DNA from: Litomosoides sigmodontis
Lineage: Eukaryota; Nematoda; Chromadorea; Rhabditida; Onchocercidae
Reading direction: 5' to 3'
Length of the DNA stretch: 64,000 nucleotides
Assembly (NCBI GenBank): GCA_963070105.1
Contig: OY718806.1
Span: forward strand, 7,275,865-7,339,864
This document shows, one piece after another, positions 18,460 through 29,142 of this stretch (its first letter is position 1; each line of letters starts with the position of its first letter). Position numbers and translations under genes: made by a program. The notes beneath the pieces were generated by a model. The model saw nothing but the letters and a program-made list of their open reading frames with translations, was not told the DNA's origin and ran no database searches.

Positions 18460-18482
18460 CCCCCCTCCCCCCCCCCCCCCCC
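18460..18482. repeat. C homopolymer tract
   Basis: Six C, one T, then sixteen C in a row, followed by ATCCCCCAATC. It is striking in an AT-rich genome. A short alternating TATATATA run follows near 18530. The length of such a tract is unreliable in assembled sequence. Confidence 0.85.
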
Positions 18483-21400
18483 ATCCCCCAATCAAGATGA
18501 GAATGATCCTTTGGTTACATGATCTACACATATATATATGTAGTTGATGGAGAGGGCGGGCTGCAGACCCTGAGTGATTGGTCGACATAAAGGCGGATTG
18601 GCAACAAACGTGGGAAACAGTTTGGATGGATAATACAATGAATAACACATCACATGCAATATTTACGATAAACATATTTCCCGCTCTACCTCGGGTTCCT
18701 CGACAAGTTGGACACTTATCAAAAAGCCATCACGAAAAATTTTTTTTACTAATTTATTATGTAAATTAATTAACAGTAACTTAAATTTATCAAGTTGAGA
18801 CTTAAATTGTAATTCATAAGACAAGTATCAACATTTTTTAATTTAATTTATTAATTAAATTTAATTTTAATGGCAATAAGTTCATGTCGTTACAGAAATA
18901 TTTGTAGATTGATCAATCATTGATTAGTTTGAAATCAGCGGTGTTCTGTGATATAACTTTTAACGAAAGCTTGAACAAATTAACTTTCCATTTTTGCAGG
19001 AAAAATGGGTTGATTGAAAGTCATTGAGATGTTTGAAAATTTGTGCGTATGGCTTTAAACTAATGAAAACGTGAAAAACGCCTATCGTGTGAATATCTTA
19101 ATCCATGGTGGAAATGTGTTATGCTCGCAGGGACGTATTTGCAAAATGGCAAGCGTAAGACGTATACTTTTGGAAGATATATACTGTTCTAACCAACCGC
19201 GTTGTGATTTTTAACCATCAAATTCATTTCTGTATGAAAGTGGAGCATGTTCCACTTATTAAAGATTAACATTTGATCTTATTAGGCGTGCAACTGACAG
19301 CAGTTTATGTGGATCAGCCTCCCATTTTTTTGTCATGCTTCCCGTAGTTCAAACGGTTACGGTTTCCTAAAATCCAGAAATTTTCAATTGTGGGAGGGCT
19401 TTTTAAATGCAGCAACCTATTTTCTGTATTAAGCAAAATAACCATTAATCATTTCACACCTTTTTTCTCAAGCTTCGCAACTTTTTCCAAATTTCATCAA
19501 AGATTTCCTTTTGTGTTGGAAAATTTATAATATTCACTATCCGGAAATTACCACAAGCGCAGCTTTTTTGACAGTCTCAAGTATTTTTAAGTTATAATTC
19601 AATGAAAATATTACCACTATAAGTCATCTTTTATAAATCATTAGAATTGTCCTTTTGATTGTAATGTAAATTGGAAATTTTCACCAATTTAACGTGCACT
19701 CATTTGTTCGATGCTTCCGAAGCTTTCGATCCAGGCTTTGTTCCACAATGTGACCCATTTAGTAATTTTAGTCGGATCCAAAAAGTAGTTTAATCGAATC
19801 CTCACACTTTGGTGTGTCAATAGTTCGGGTCGCGAGTTGCACTGGAAATTATAGAACCCTTTCAGTTAGTTGAATTTTTTCCTTTCTGGAAATGAAGAAT
19901 GACCCATTCAAGAACTCGAGGTTCTCATGCATATCTTAATTGTGACATACCATCTTTGTTATCAATTCAAACAGCTCAACTTTTTTTTCCTTGAGGTTTC
20001 TTTTGAAGTAGATATTCAGAACGGATTTTGTACAAATTCGGTTTGTGCAGATATTTTACCAAAAATGAAGCTAAGCAGGAAAAAATAAGGTGCAATACAC
20101 CGTTGCTATGATCCATGCAAAAATGTTCAATGTTCATTGATATACATTTGTAGCCTAATTGACGTCAATTATCTGCTTGGAAGCTGCGGTCCGATTCCTA
20201 AATGTCAGTAATTTCTCAAAGTCTTTCACACTTTTCTTGAAAGCATTCGTCACTGTCCACTATGTCTTTCGCTAGTGTCGCTTTCCGTTGTGCCTTTCCT
20301 TTCTCCGTGTGCTCTAGTTTTCTTTGACCTTTCCATCGAAATGTCCTTCTCCAACACTTTTCTTCTTGGTTGTAGGGCCGTACAAATATACTGTATAATG
20401 AAGAAGATAATTTAGAGAGCGTGCATTTGTTTGCTTTCAAAATTTCTGCAGTTTAGAGACACTTTGCTACCGTATCTTTTCACTTGTCCGAGAAATAAAA
20501 ATAACACTACAGTAGGTTGAGACTAAAGTTTATGTGTTAATTATTGCTCAGTTCATGACCACTGCAGTATTTTATCAAATGATCTTCATAACACTTCTCC
20601 GCTCCTCAAATGCCCATCAAAACTTTAGGTATGTTAAATGTCAATTGTTAACTGTCAAACGTTTACCGGAGAGGTGAGCCATTAATGTTGCCGAATGTGT
20701 GTGTTTCTACTTCGCAATAAAAGGGAAAATCGACATTGTCCACGGGGATAGTTCTTCGATCAAGCTGGTATTCCACTCTCACTTGTATCATCATATGACT
20801 GTTCTGGGAATGGTAAAAACTTAACTGCCAGACGGCTTTCTGGTAAAGAAATCAAAAATATCGGTCGATATTTAAAACAGATTCTCAGAAGTTTTGTTAG
20901 CTGCATGCCATATAGCGTTTGAATTTTAACCTACTGTTTCTAAAGCAGGACAATGCTGGTTCAAAGGTTGTAGAACAGCGTGCATAGATTTAAAAGCAAG
21001 TGAGATAGATCGAGGTGCTGCTTTGTGCTTTTCCAACGAAGTCTTTTCAGGAGCTGTTAATGGAATTCATTTTTAATACACAAACCACCTAGTGAAAATT
21101 GGTTAATGTTTTTTAATCAATCATCAGTAAACTGATTGAAGCGTTATTTCAAATGTGAATTCAGTATGTATGACAAATAGTGGAAAGATTTATTAAAATA
21201 TTACTAATTCTAAAAGTTTGATGAGTTTTTTTTACCAACTCTTGACTAATGATGCAACAATTAATGCACTTTTCATCGTATTAGCGCAGGCAGTAAAGAA
21301 TTCGCTTTTTACTGAATTGGCTACGGCAACAAAGTTTTTGTGGAGCTTTGAGAAATGTATTGCTTTTTCTGAGTAACTGATGAGTGCTTCTAGCATATGT

Positions 21401-22494
21401 TCATAATTTGGCTTCTTATACCAATGAGAATAAAGAAGCACCGTCCAACTCACCACCAGTCAGTTGTAATCATGATGGAACATTCAAAAAAGTTCAGTAA
21501 GATCAACAAATCAGGTTTAGAAAAAATTAATTAGAAATATAAAATTGTAATAAAAAATGAGGTTTTTTTTTCTCTGCAAAAAGATCTATGCATACTGCAG
21601 TCTAGGCAATGTTGATGTTTCAGTAAAATCTTTGCTCAAAGCATTCGGCAATTTTGCTGGACAAAAATAGCAACGCATTTTTACGCATGCAAAATACAAA
21701 CCACGGAAGAGATTCGTACAGTTTATTACCGGAGGGGCAACGTAAGGAATACGTTGCACTTTAAGTGCTTTTCCTTGCATAATGTAATACCTTCTAATTG
21801 GAATTTACTATCTGAGTAACCAAGTTATCCCATTTATCGTATTTCAACTTGTAAACTGAGTCCTCCAATTTTATCAGACAAACATAGCGATGAAACAAGG
21901 GGAGGGGCTGGGAGAAGGAGGGGGAGAGGTGGAAATTTTTTAGTGTTTCATCATACATTTTTAATTGATTTCTGTTTGAAGATAATTGCAAACTGAGACA
22001 CGCATGATGTAGCGATTACAGCTACAGACGGAATAGATGGAATACTTTCAAATCAAAAACTTAGAGAATGTTCCAATGTTCCTTCAAAGTCTTCGTCAAC
22101 GGCAAGTTCGTTTTTCTTTTATAAGCAGATTAACACTTACCAGAGATTTTTACTGGTCAGTGAAGTTGTGGTAATTCAGATTGTAGCGTAAAATGTTTCT
22201 AATCGTCCGACATATCCTGAAGTACAGTTATGTTGTACTTATGATTACAGCAAATTCATGCAATCCCGGAAGTTATAAAAATTGGGTTTGACCTGGAGGA
22301 AATCGATTAAGGAAATTATTTTGAAGTTGTAATTTTCTTGCAAATTAAGGTTGTTCTCCACTTGTGAATACCTCGGCTGGGTAAGCAAGAAACCTCTTCA
22401 AATTTTCGGAGACTAGTAGATGTACACTTAATGCGCATTTTTAAAACTTTTTGGCCAAAAGTTAAACTTTCTTTGTTGGTTTTATTTTTTGCAG

Positions 22495-22610
22495 GGACGT
22501 TCGAAACAATTCAGTACGATGACCTCAACAGTGCTGCTGTACGAATGCAGACACTGGCGCTTCACTGCACAGTTCAAGAAGTTCAAAAATGAAATTATCC
22601 AATTCATCTA
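22495..22610 (+). other. Isolated exon-like segment, function unknown
   Basis: A pyrimidine-rich tract ending TTTTTTGCAG leads into 116 bases of clearly higher GC, ending at a strong donor (CTA|GTAAGTC). One frame is open throughout (starting GRSKQFSTMTSTVLLYECR, 38 codons plus two bases). A second frame is open for 29 codons before a TGA. I found no partner exon. It could be an internal coding exon of a missed gene, a 5' non-coding exon, or an exon of a non-coding RNA. Confidence 0.3.
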
Positions 22611-24463
22611 GTAAGTCACAATCTCATTGATAGTGAAAATGATTTACTAACTTGAAGTATTTTGGAACACTTTTAAGTTTGATCTGTTCTTTTTACATCT
22701 TCATAGCAGATAATAAATGACATCGAAAATTTTCAGAATCTGTAAAAGCAGTCTAGAATTATATTCGAGGATTTTTGCTATTTTAACCCGAAATTGCTGA
22801 AATGATATTTGGTCCAGTTACTATATATTTCCTAACTGATATTTTCAAATGTTCAGATGCATTTCAAGAGCCCAAATAGTTTGAAATTCAGATAAAAAAC
22901 AAATATTCAATTAGCTGCAAAGATGTGATTTGTCCATCAGGTTCTGAGATAGATGCAAATAATTGTCCGAAAGACATTAACTGTCTTCATCATGCCTCTC
23001 AGTATCGGTATTTGCTGCATATCGAAACACTGGTTTTTAACTTGAAATAGACATTCTTCTGAATATAGTCTGATTAGTTTTAGACTTTGCGCGAATCCAC
23101 AGGAAAGTTGTTGGTAGCATTCATTGTCACTTATCCGAAGTAATCTAATACATCTATTTAACTGAGGTCTATTTTTTGTCCAAGTATACACCGTGCATTT
23201 AGATATAATGCTAAAGTTCGGTTTTCCACTCTGGGTAAAAAAGTAGAAAAAATGAATCATTATCAGTAGGTATTTATCAGGAGGTATCCCATTCTCTCAG
23301 TACGTAGTCCTTACTAGTTGTACCGATTGAAAGTACGACTTCTTTGGGACATATCGAAGAACTGGTGGAGAGGACATTTTATCAGTGAAATTTAATTCAG
23401 TTATTTCAGTTTGTTTTCCAAATCACTTCTTTAATTTAAACGAAATGAAATTTTCAGATGGAATAAAAAATAGCTATTATCACTGAAAAACAATGAAAAA
23501 GGGAAGTGATGACTTATACGAATTGCACGCGGCTGTCTAAACACTTGATGCATGAGCGATGTCCTACAACCTTCTATTATTGATAAACATTTCTTTGTTT
23601 TAACCGTATCCTGAAAATAAAATTTTCAAAAAGTGATTTCGTTGTTTTAGTTGCAGCAGAGTTTGCTTCTGAAATATTGTTGTGCGTAGCTTAATTGATA
23701 TCATTTTCATTGATATCGTTTATAAGCGAAGATCATGAAGTCACATTTTGAAAAGTGATTTTTAGTTGGATCTATTTGTTGGGTGAATCTATTGGGTTCA
23801 TCTATGGGATGAATCTGTTAGATGAAGCTTGAGCAAACGTTCCTTGTCTTGAATACAATCACTTTTTCCTACTCGGACCAAATCGCTGCAGCAAATTTGT
23901 CTGAGATCTAGAGCACTTAAGTGATCAGTTGATTTCATATAAAGCGGAAGCAGAATTTTTCATTTCTTCCCACTTGCGTAAGTACAAAACTGAACAAAAA
24001 AAGAAACAGGGTGAATGATTTCTTTCCAAGATGTTTAGTGTCCTCTGGTAGTTTGGCTGCAATCTTCGGATCACCACTGAGACAGCCAATCAGCTCTCAT
24101 GCCTGCTCTGAGATGCGCTGCGCCATGCACACAGCGAAGAGACTGTACGCAATGGTAGCGCTAGACAGGTTGACTCCGAGCCTGGTTATCCAGCACTTTT
24201 TCTCTTGACCACTTACTCTGCTTTCTCTTCCCTATTTTACTGTACTATTTCTCATCTTGTCAGCACGACCAATATCCTTGCGTAGATGTGACGTCATGTC
24301 ATGATCTACCTAGTTAATCGATTGGTATACGCAAACGTCATCGAGTTGTTACTCTTGTTGTTGGTGGGAGTGGTTTACTGGTGGTAACGTGGGAGGGTGG
24401 AGAGTGTGTGATGTTGCATAACTCTGTCTTGTTGCTGTCTAGTTCACGTACAAAACGATAAAA

Positions 24464-24515
24464 ATTTGCAGTTTTTGCAAGTGCACTGAAATTGAATCTC
24501 GTGCAATTGATGGAG
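24464..24515 (+). pseudogene. Partial decayed copy of ZHP-3-like exon 2
   Basis: Bases 24490-24515 are identical over 26 nt to 24789-24814, inside exon 2 of the downstream RING gene. The match continues imperfectly upstream through GCACTGA/GCATTGG and a TTTTGCAAG/CTTTGCAAGG block to an ATTTGCAG that matches the exon 2 acceptor. The copy has internal deletions and runs into TAG after the match, so it cannot encode the domain. It lies about 40 bases before the gene's start codon, in the likely promoter or outron. Confidence 0.8.
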
Positions 24516-24543
24516 TAGTTTTTTTCTTCAATTTTTGGTGTTG

Positions 24544-24547
24544 TAGG
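24544..24547 (+). promoter_or_regulatory. Candidate trans-splice acceptor before the ZHP-3-like ATG
   Basis: A T-rich run ends in GTTGTAG followed by GCGAGGAAG and the ATG at 24556. The short distance from AG to ATG fits nematode spliced-leader addition. Without RNA evidence it could also be a cis-splice acceptor for an upstream non-coding exon. Confidence 0.4.
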
Positions 24548-24555
24548 CGAGGAAG

Positions 24556-27500
24556 ATGACAGATGCCTGGTTCCACTGCAACAGCTGTATACAGCGTCCG
24601 GATAATTCGACCCTCATTTCCACTTATCATATTACAGAATGTGGTCATATCTTGTGCAGCAAGTGTCGTATTCAGATTGGTTGGTTTTCCTATTATTGGC
24701 TGTAACCATCCAGTCTCTCCTTCCTTTCTATTCTAACAACGACATTTGCAGGTACGGTAAAACTTTGCAAGGTTTGCAATCGCATTGGAATTGAATCTCG
24801 TGCAATTGATGGAGCATTGCCACCTCACATACGGAAACTCTTCGTGGTAAGTGTTTGCTGTCAGCTAAAGTTGTAATACATGCAGCCTCGTTTTCCTGCT
24901 CTTTCACGCATGCATTTATCTATAGAAAATTATATTTCAATTCACATTTTGTCGTGAAGTAAGTTCATTCATTTTGCAAAATGTATCATCGGGAAGAAAG
25001 CTGTTACATTTTTTTGCACAATATCCGTACAACAGATAACGTGCATATCCAACATTCAGACATATGAAGCCTGAAGTTTCCTTGTTAGTAGCTTGAAATT
25101 TAAAGTTTTCTTTGAGGTTCATCTAATATCTATATTCTGTGTTCTTTTCTAATATAAAAATGCTTCCAAATACTAAAGTCTCCGAAAGTGTTGATTGGGA
25201 ATGCGGAAAAACTCATCAAAGAGACAATAACATTCCAACAATCTCAAAAGGTTTTGATGGAACGCTGCTTGGTTAGAAAAGTAAGTTTATTAAAATCCAA
25301 ATAGCTTTGATTTTGTTTTTGCCGCTTACATTCTACACATTAGATATTACATGAAATCAACCTCATTCGTAGTTCACGATGTGGGATTCATGCATTTTAT
25401 AATCATTTTTATCGTATTTTAATCATGGCGCTTACTTTAAAAAAACATTTTAACAGACGGTTGATTTTTCTTTTTTTGGTTGGTCACCAAGCATAAATTC
25501 AATTTTCTAATTCAGATTAAATTTATTCCGTCATAACATAAATGCTTTGAAAACGTTCCAGTTCAATTTCACGAAGGAAAGGAAAAAGCTTAGCAATACT
25601 AACCTGATAAGTAATACTAATCTAATCCATCTACATGCAGTTCTGTACTTGTTTATATAGGTTGCTCAGCTTTGGTATGAACGTCAAAGAAATGTGCATA
25701 ATTTGCAAGTGAAAATTATACTCGAAAAGTAAGTCTCCAGTGCCATTTTTTGTAATTAATGATATGAAGACATAGATAATTACTCAACAATGCTGGATCC
25801 CATGTGCTAAGTATTTTAAATTTAATGCAATGTTTATCCGTATCTACAGGATAAAATTCCTTTCCGAGAAGAATTGAAGTGTGCGTTTTGTGCAAATCTG
25901 TATTATTTCTTCCGTTTTTATCACCTAAAAAGTAGTTGCAAATATATTAGTTATTCAAATTTTTAGAGAAATAGAGAGTCTCAGAAAGGCACTAAACAGT
26001 TTGAAAGAAGACCTGGTGCGTGCACTCAGTAGCCATCAAGAATTTCAAAAACAAACAGTCAACTGGGGATATAGAGTGCAGGGTATTACAGGAGGTTAAG
26101 TTGCATTTTCTCTTGCTAATGGCAAATACAAAGAGGATTAATGAATTAAGAGTAGTTACATGCCTTTTTAGATTCTTATCAAGATATCGAAAGATAGTAT
26201 TAAAACTTTTTAAAAAGTTCTCTTTTCGCCTGAATAAATGACGATGGTATAAATTATAACCGAAGAAAAACACATCTTGATATTGAAAGTACTGCTGCTA
26301 TGTTATTATTACATCCAATATTATTTGCAATTATTCACCTATTGCTATATTCGTTGCAAAAGTAAGAATATAAGCTTTACTTTAGTACTGGAAGTCATTG
26401 ACATATTTTGCACAGACCATATGACACTTTTGTCAATAAGAAGCTTTGCAGAAAGTGGACAAAATGTCCCGCACGGACAAAGTGTTCAGCATGAACAAAA
26501 TGTTTCGCATGGACAAAATGTTATGCATGGACAAAATGTTGCGCGTGGACAAAATGTTATGCATGGACAAAATGTTCTGCATGGACAAAATGTTCTGCAT
26601 GGACAAGATGTTATATATGGACAAAATGTTCCACACAGACAAAATGTTATGCATGGACAAATTTTTCCGTATGGACAAAATATTATGTGTGGACAAAATG
26701 TTCCGTATGGGCAAAACATTGTGTACGGACAAAATGTTCCGTATGGACAAAATTTTATGCATGAACAAAATGTTACGCATGGGCAAAGTGTTATGCATGG
26801 ACAAAGTGTTCCGCGTGGACAAAATGTTATGCATGGTCAAAATGTTTTCCGTGAGCAAAATTTTATGCATGGACAAAATGTTCTGTACGGACAAAATTTT
26901 CTGTATGGACAAAATGTTCTGTATGGACAAAATGTTATGCATGGACAAAATGTTATGTACAATCAAAAGACGGTGCAGGTATTAAATTTAAAAACTTGCT
27001 GCTGAATCTTTTAGAGATCGAAGAACGTTGGTGGCGCTTTATGGATTTTGTAGAACAAATAGCAAAGTATTAAAACTGATTGAATAATTCAGAAATGAGT
27101 TTCTCAAAGGTAAAAACAAGAACTCTCACCAAGAATAGCAGTACTTCGCAAATAGTGTGACTATTTCTAGAAATGATGGTTCATTGGTACATATTTTTTA
27201 TAGAAAGAGGAATAATTTTGAAAATACTATGAAACAAGAATGTCCCATGATGGGAAAATAGTAGACATATAAGTGCGCACGAAGTTGGTAAACATTTACT
27301 AGTTAGATTGTTTGTACAATGAACTTTCTTTTTACTTGAACTTTTCGAAACACACCAGCATGCATGATAATGTTATCTTCATGTCTTGTATATTCACTAC
27401 ATCGAGGATTTTCGATAGATAAAAGCAGAAATTGCAGCACTTGCTCGTTTCCGACGAGCCACTGGATTTGTCAATGAAAACGGGAGCTGACTCTGCGAAT

Positions 27501-27972
27501 GCACGATTCAACACCAGGACTGCGTCCTCGAAAACCAATCGCATAACCGGAATGCGAGCAGCACGCATTCAGAAGTATTTAGTTATATGCGCATTAGCTT
27601 TCAAATTCATTTGTTACAAATTTGGCTTAATCAGCTTTGTAATATGACTATCACTTAATACTAATGTAATTTAGATCGTTTCTTAGACAAAAAATTATGA
27701 ACACCTTTTTATAATAATGACTGTACAAGAATGCCTTGAACAATCTTGTTTGGAATGTTTATTTCTATATTGCATGCGCCAAGTTTTATAAAATTTCCAG
27801 AGAGAGAAAGATTAGCGCTGGCCCCTCTGGAATTTGTCGTCGAAAACGTGAGAACCAAGCAAAGTCTGCACCATTTCCAGGACCTGGAAGCAAAAACTGG
27901 GTAGCTTCTCTAGCGTATCCGATGCTTGTTTTGCGTCGGACATCCGCAAATGAGGTCCCAAATGAAATTTAA
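24556..27972 (+). CDS. ZHP-3/RNF212-like meiotic RING protein with hexapeptide array
   Basis: Predicted homologue of C. elegans ZHP-3 and yeast Zip3/vertebrate RNF212, RING proteins that act as SUMO/ubiquitin E3-type factors on the synaptonemal complex and at crossover sites. Exons: 24556-24679, 24752-24846, 25179-25280, 25661-25728, 25967-26094, 26452-26978, 27438-27574, 27801-27972. All phases fit, giving about 450 residues. The RING is at residues 7 to about 52: HCNSC, then ECGHILCSKC, then CKVC, the C2-C-H-C2-C2 spacing of this family. Residues about 100-150 are charged and helical (EIESLRKALNSLKEDL), matching the coiled coil that follows the RING in relatives. Exon 6 is almost wholly a hexapeptide repeat (own entry). 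The tail has DEPLDLSMKTG and a basic end (RKRENQAK, FPGPGSKNW). Assignment rests on the RING-coiled-coil order and RING spacing. The join from exon 5 to exon 6 is the least certain. Confidence 0.8.
26457..26960 (+). repeat. 28 tandem copies of an 18-bp unit, coding hexapeptide repeat
   Basis: Twenty-eight consecutive 18-bp units with consensus CATGGACAAAATGTTATG, read in the frame of the ZHP-3-like gene as GQNV plus two variable residues (MH, PH, LH, PY, LY, FR and so on). Variants include GQSV, GQDV, GQNI, GQNF, EQNV and RQNV. The unit is a multiple of three, so open frames also appear in other phases and on the minus strand; these are by-products. The G-Q pair is kept in nearly every unit while the last two positions vary, which suggests selection on the protein rather than a fresh slippage product. 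Confidence 0.93.
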
Positions 27973-29142
27973 GTTGTGCCAGTGAAGTGAACTATTTATC
28001 ATTCCGAAATCAATTATGTGAAAGGGGTACAGAGATACCCGAATTGTTGTACTAATCTAAAGTTAAAGTTATTCGTTGATAAACTAATTTTGGTTACTTG
28101 CTTAGCAACGAAGCAAAGCATCAGAACTAGCAATTTGCTTAATGGGAGGGGTCCTCGTTGTGGAGTGTGCCCGACTTCTTTCATTTCATACACTATGGCG
28201 ATGTTACAGGTTTTAAAAATAACAGTCTAGCTGTTACAAGCCAGTTTGCATTGATAAGCTAGAATGTATCATTAACGATAAAGTCAAAATATTCAGCACA
28301 AAAATTAGGTTATTACGTCAAATGATTCAATGCAGAAACGTGCCATGCTCAGTTCGTGAGAATTCGGTCATCAATCTACAGCTTGTGCTTTGTTCGATGA
28401 CCATCAAAACTGCTAGGAACGCTTTAGGGTACTCTACTGCTGTTATTTTAAAAGCAAGAAATTCAAATATAGTCATCCTTTGACTACATAAAACTGTACA
28501 AGTTAAATGAGAGTGTTATCGTTATCATTAGTTCATCAGGATTTTCTTCCTAGATACTTTGGCATGCGATGGTACATGCTTTCTGCTGGAAGTTCGTGTA
28601 GCAATTAAACATTATGGACTGATAAGGTGCTTTGATTTGGCAGACGTCCGCGCTCTCCTGTTCCCCTCTCCTATTTGTAACCAATCAAAACCCATTGTTC
28701 GCGCCTCAGCGCAGGCTAGCCTTTTCATTCCCAGTGGCGTGCAACGAAATTGCAACACATGGATCCGCTGTGTAGGTGTGAGCCAGTGCAAGGGATAACA
28801 AGAAGTGAAGGTAAAAGAAAAGTGGGGGAGCACTATTGTTTTATCCATGTTGAGTTCTGTATATCTGTTAATTTACAAGGCTTTCAAACATACGGTTTTT
28901 CATCCTTTACTGTGGAAGTTATAAGAATTTCGAAAAATAAAGTTGAATTAGTGATCTTGTATTTTGCTCTGTAATGTGTGGTGCATCTCATTTATAGGTT
29001 TTGAGCTATTATTGATTCGTCATTGACAGGTTAGTGCTGTCAAGCGGAAAACTGTTACAATTAATTTGCTGTTCTAGGGCTGGAAACGAACATTGAATCA
29101 GTTGTACTAGATACAAAGTAAAACCAAATAAAGCGAGTTGAG
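27973..29142. other. Intergenic between ZHP-3-like and RAP/FASTK-like genes
   Basis: About 1.2 kb. The segment 28640-28800 is less AT-rich and contains AACCAATCAAAA (an inverted-CCAAT-type word), CGCGCC-like CpG words and an ATG at 28760 followed by 17 codons and AG|GTAAAAG. It could be promoter or a first exon for the gene starting at 29143, but no matching acceptor near 29143 is convincing. Confidence 0.4.

Larger units (their letters stand above)
7273..24463. other. 17 kb gene-poor region between divergent EGR and ZHP-3 genes
   Basis: Between two divergently transcribed genes I find no chain of phase-compatible exons on either strand. Open frames here are mostly short, lack splice context and resemble no family. 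The contents worth marking are entered separately: a GC-rich island (9480-10720), a two-copy tandem repeat (10889-10954), a GGAT tetranucleotide run (13104-13127), a C homopolymer (18460-18482) and one exon-like segment (22495-22610). The rest is AT-rich sequence. It could hold distant regulatory DNA for EGR, since EGR genes are usually tightly regulated; that is inference. Confidence 0.5.

Noticed and set aside
26433..26985. Long open frames in other phases and on the minus strand over the hexapeptide array
   Set aside because: They arise because an 18-bp unit without stops in one phase repeats its codons in every phase. Only the plus-strand frame starting GQNV joins in phase to the flanking ZHP-3-like exons.
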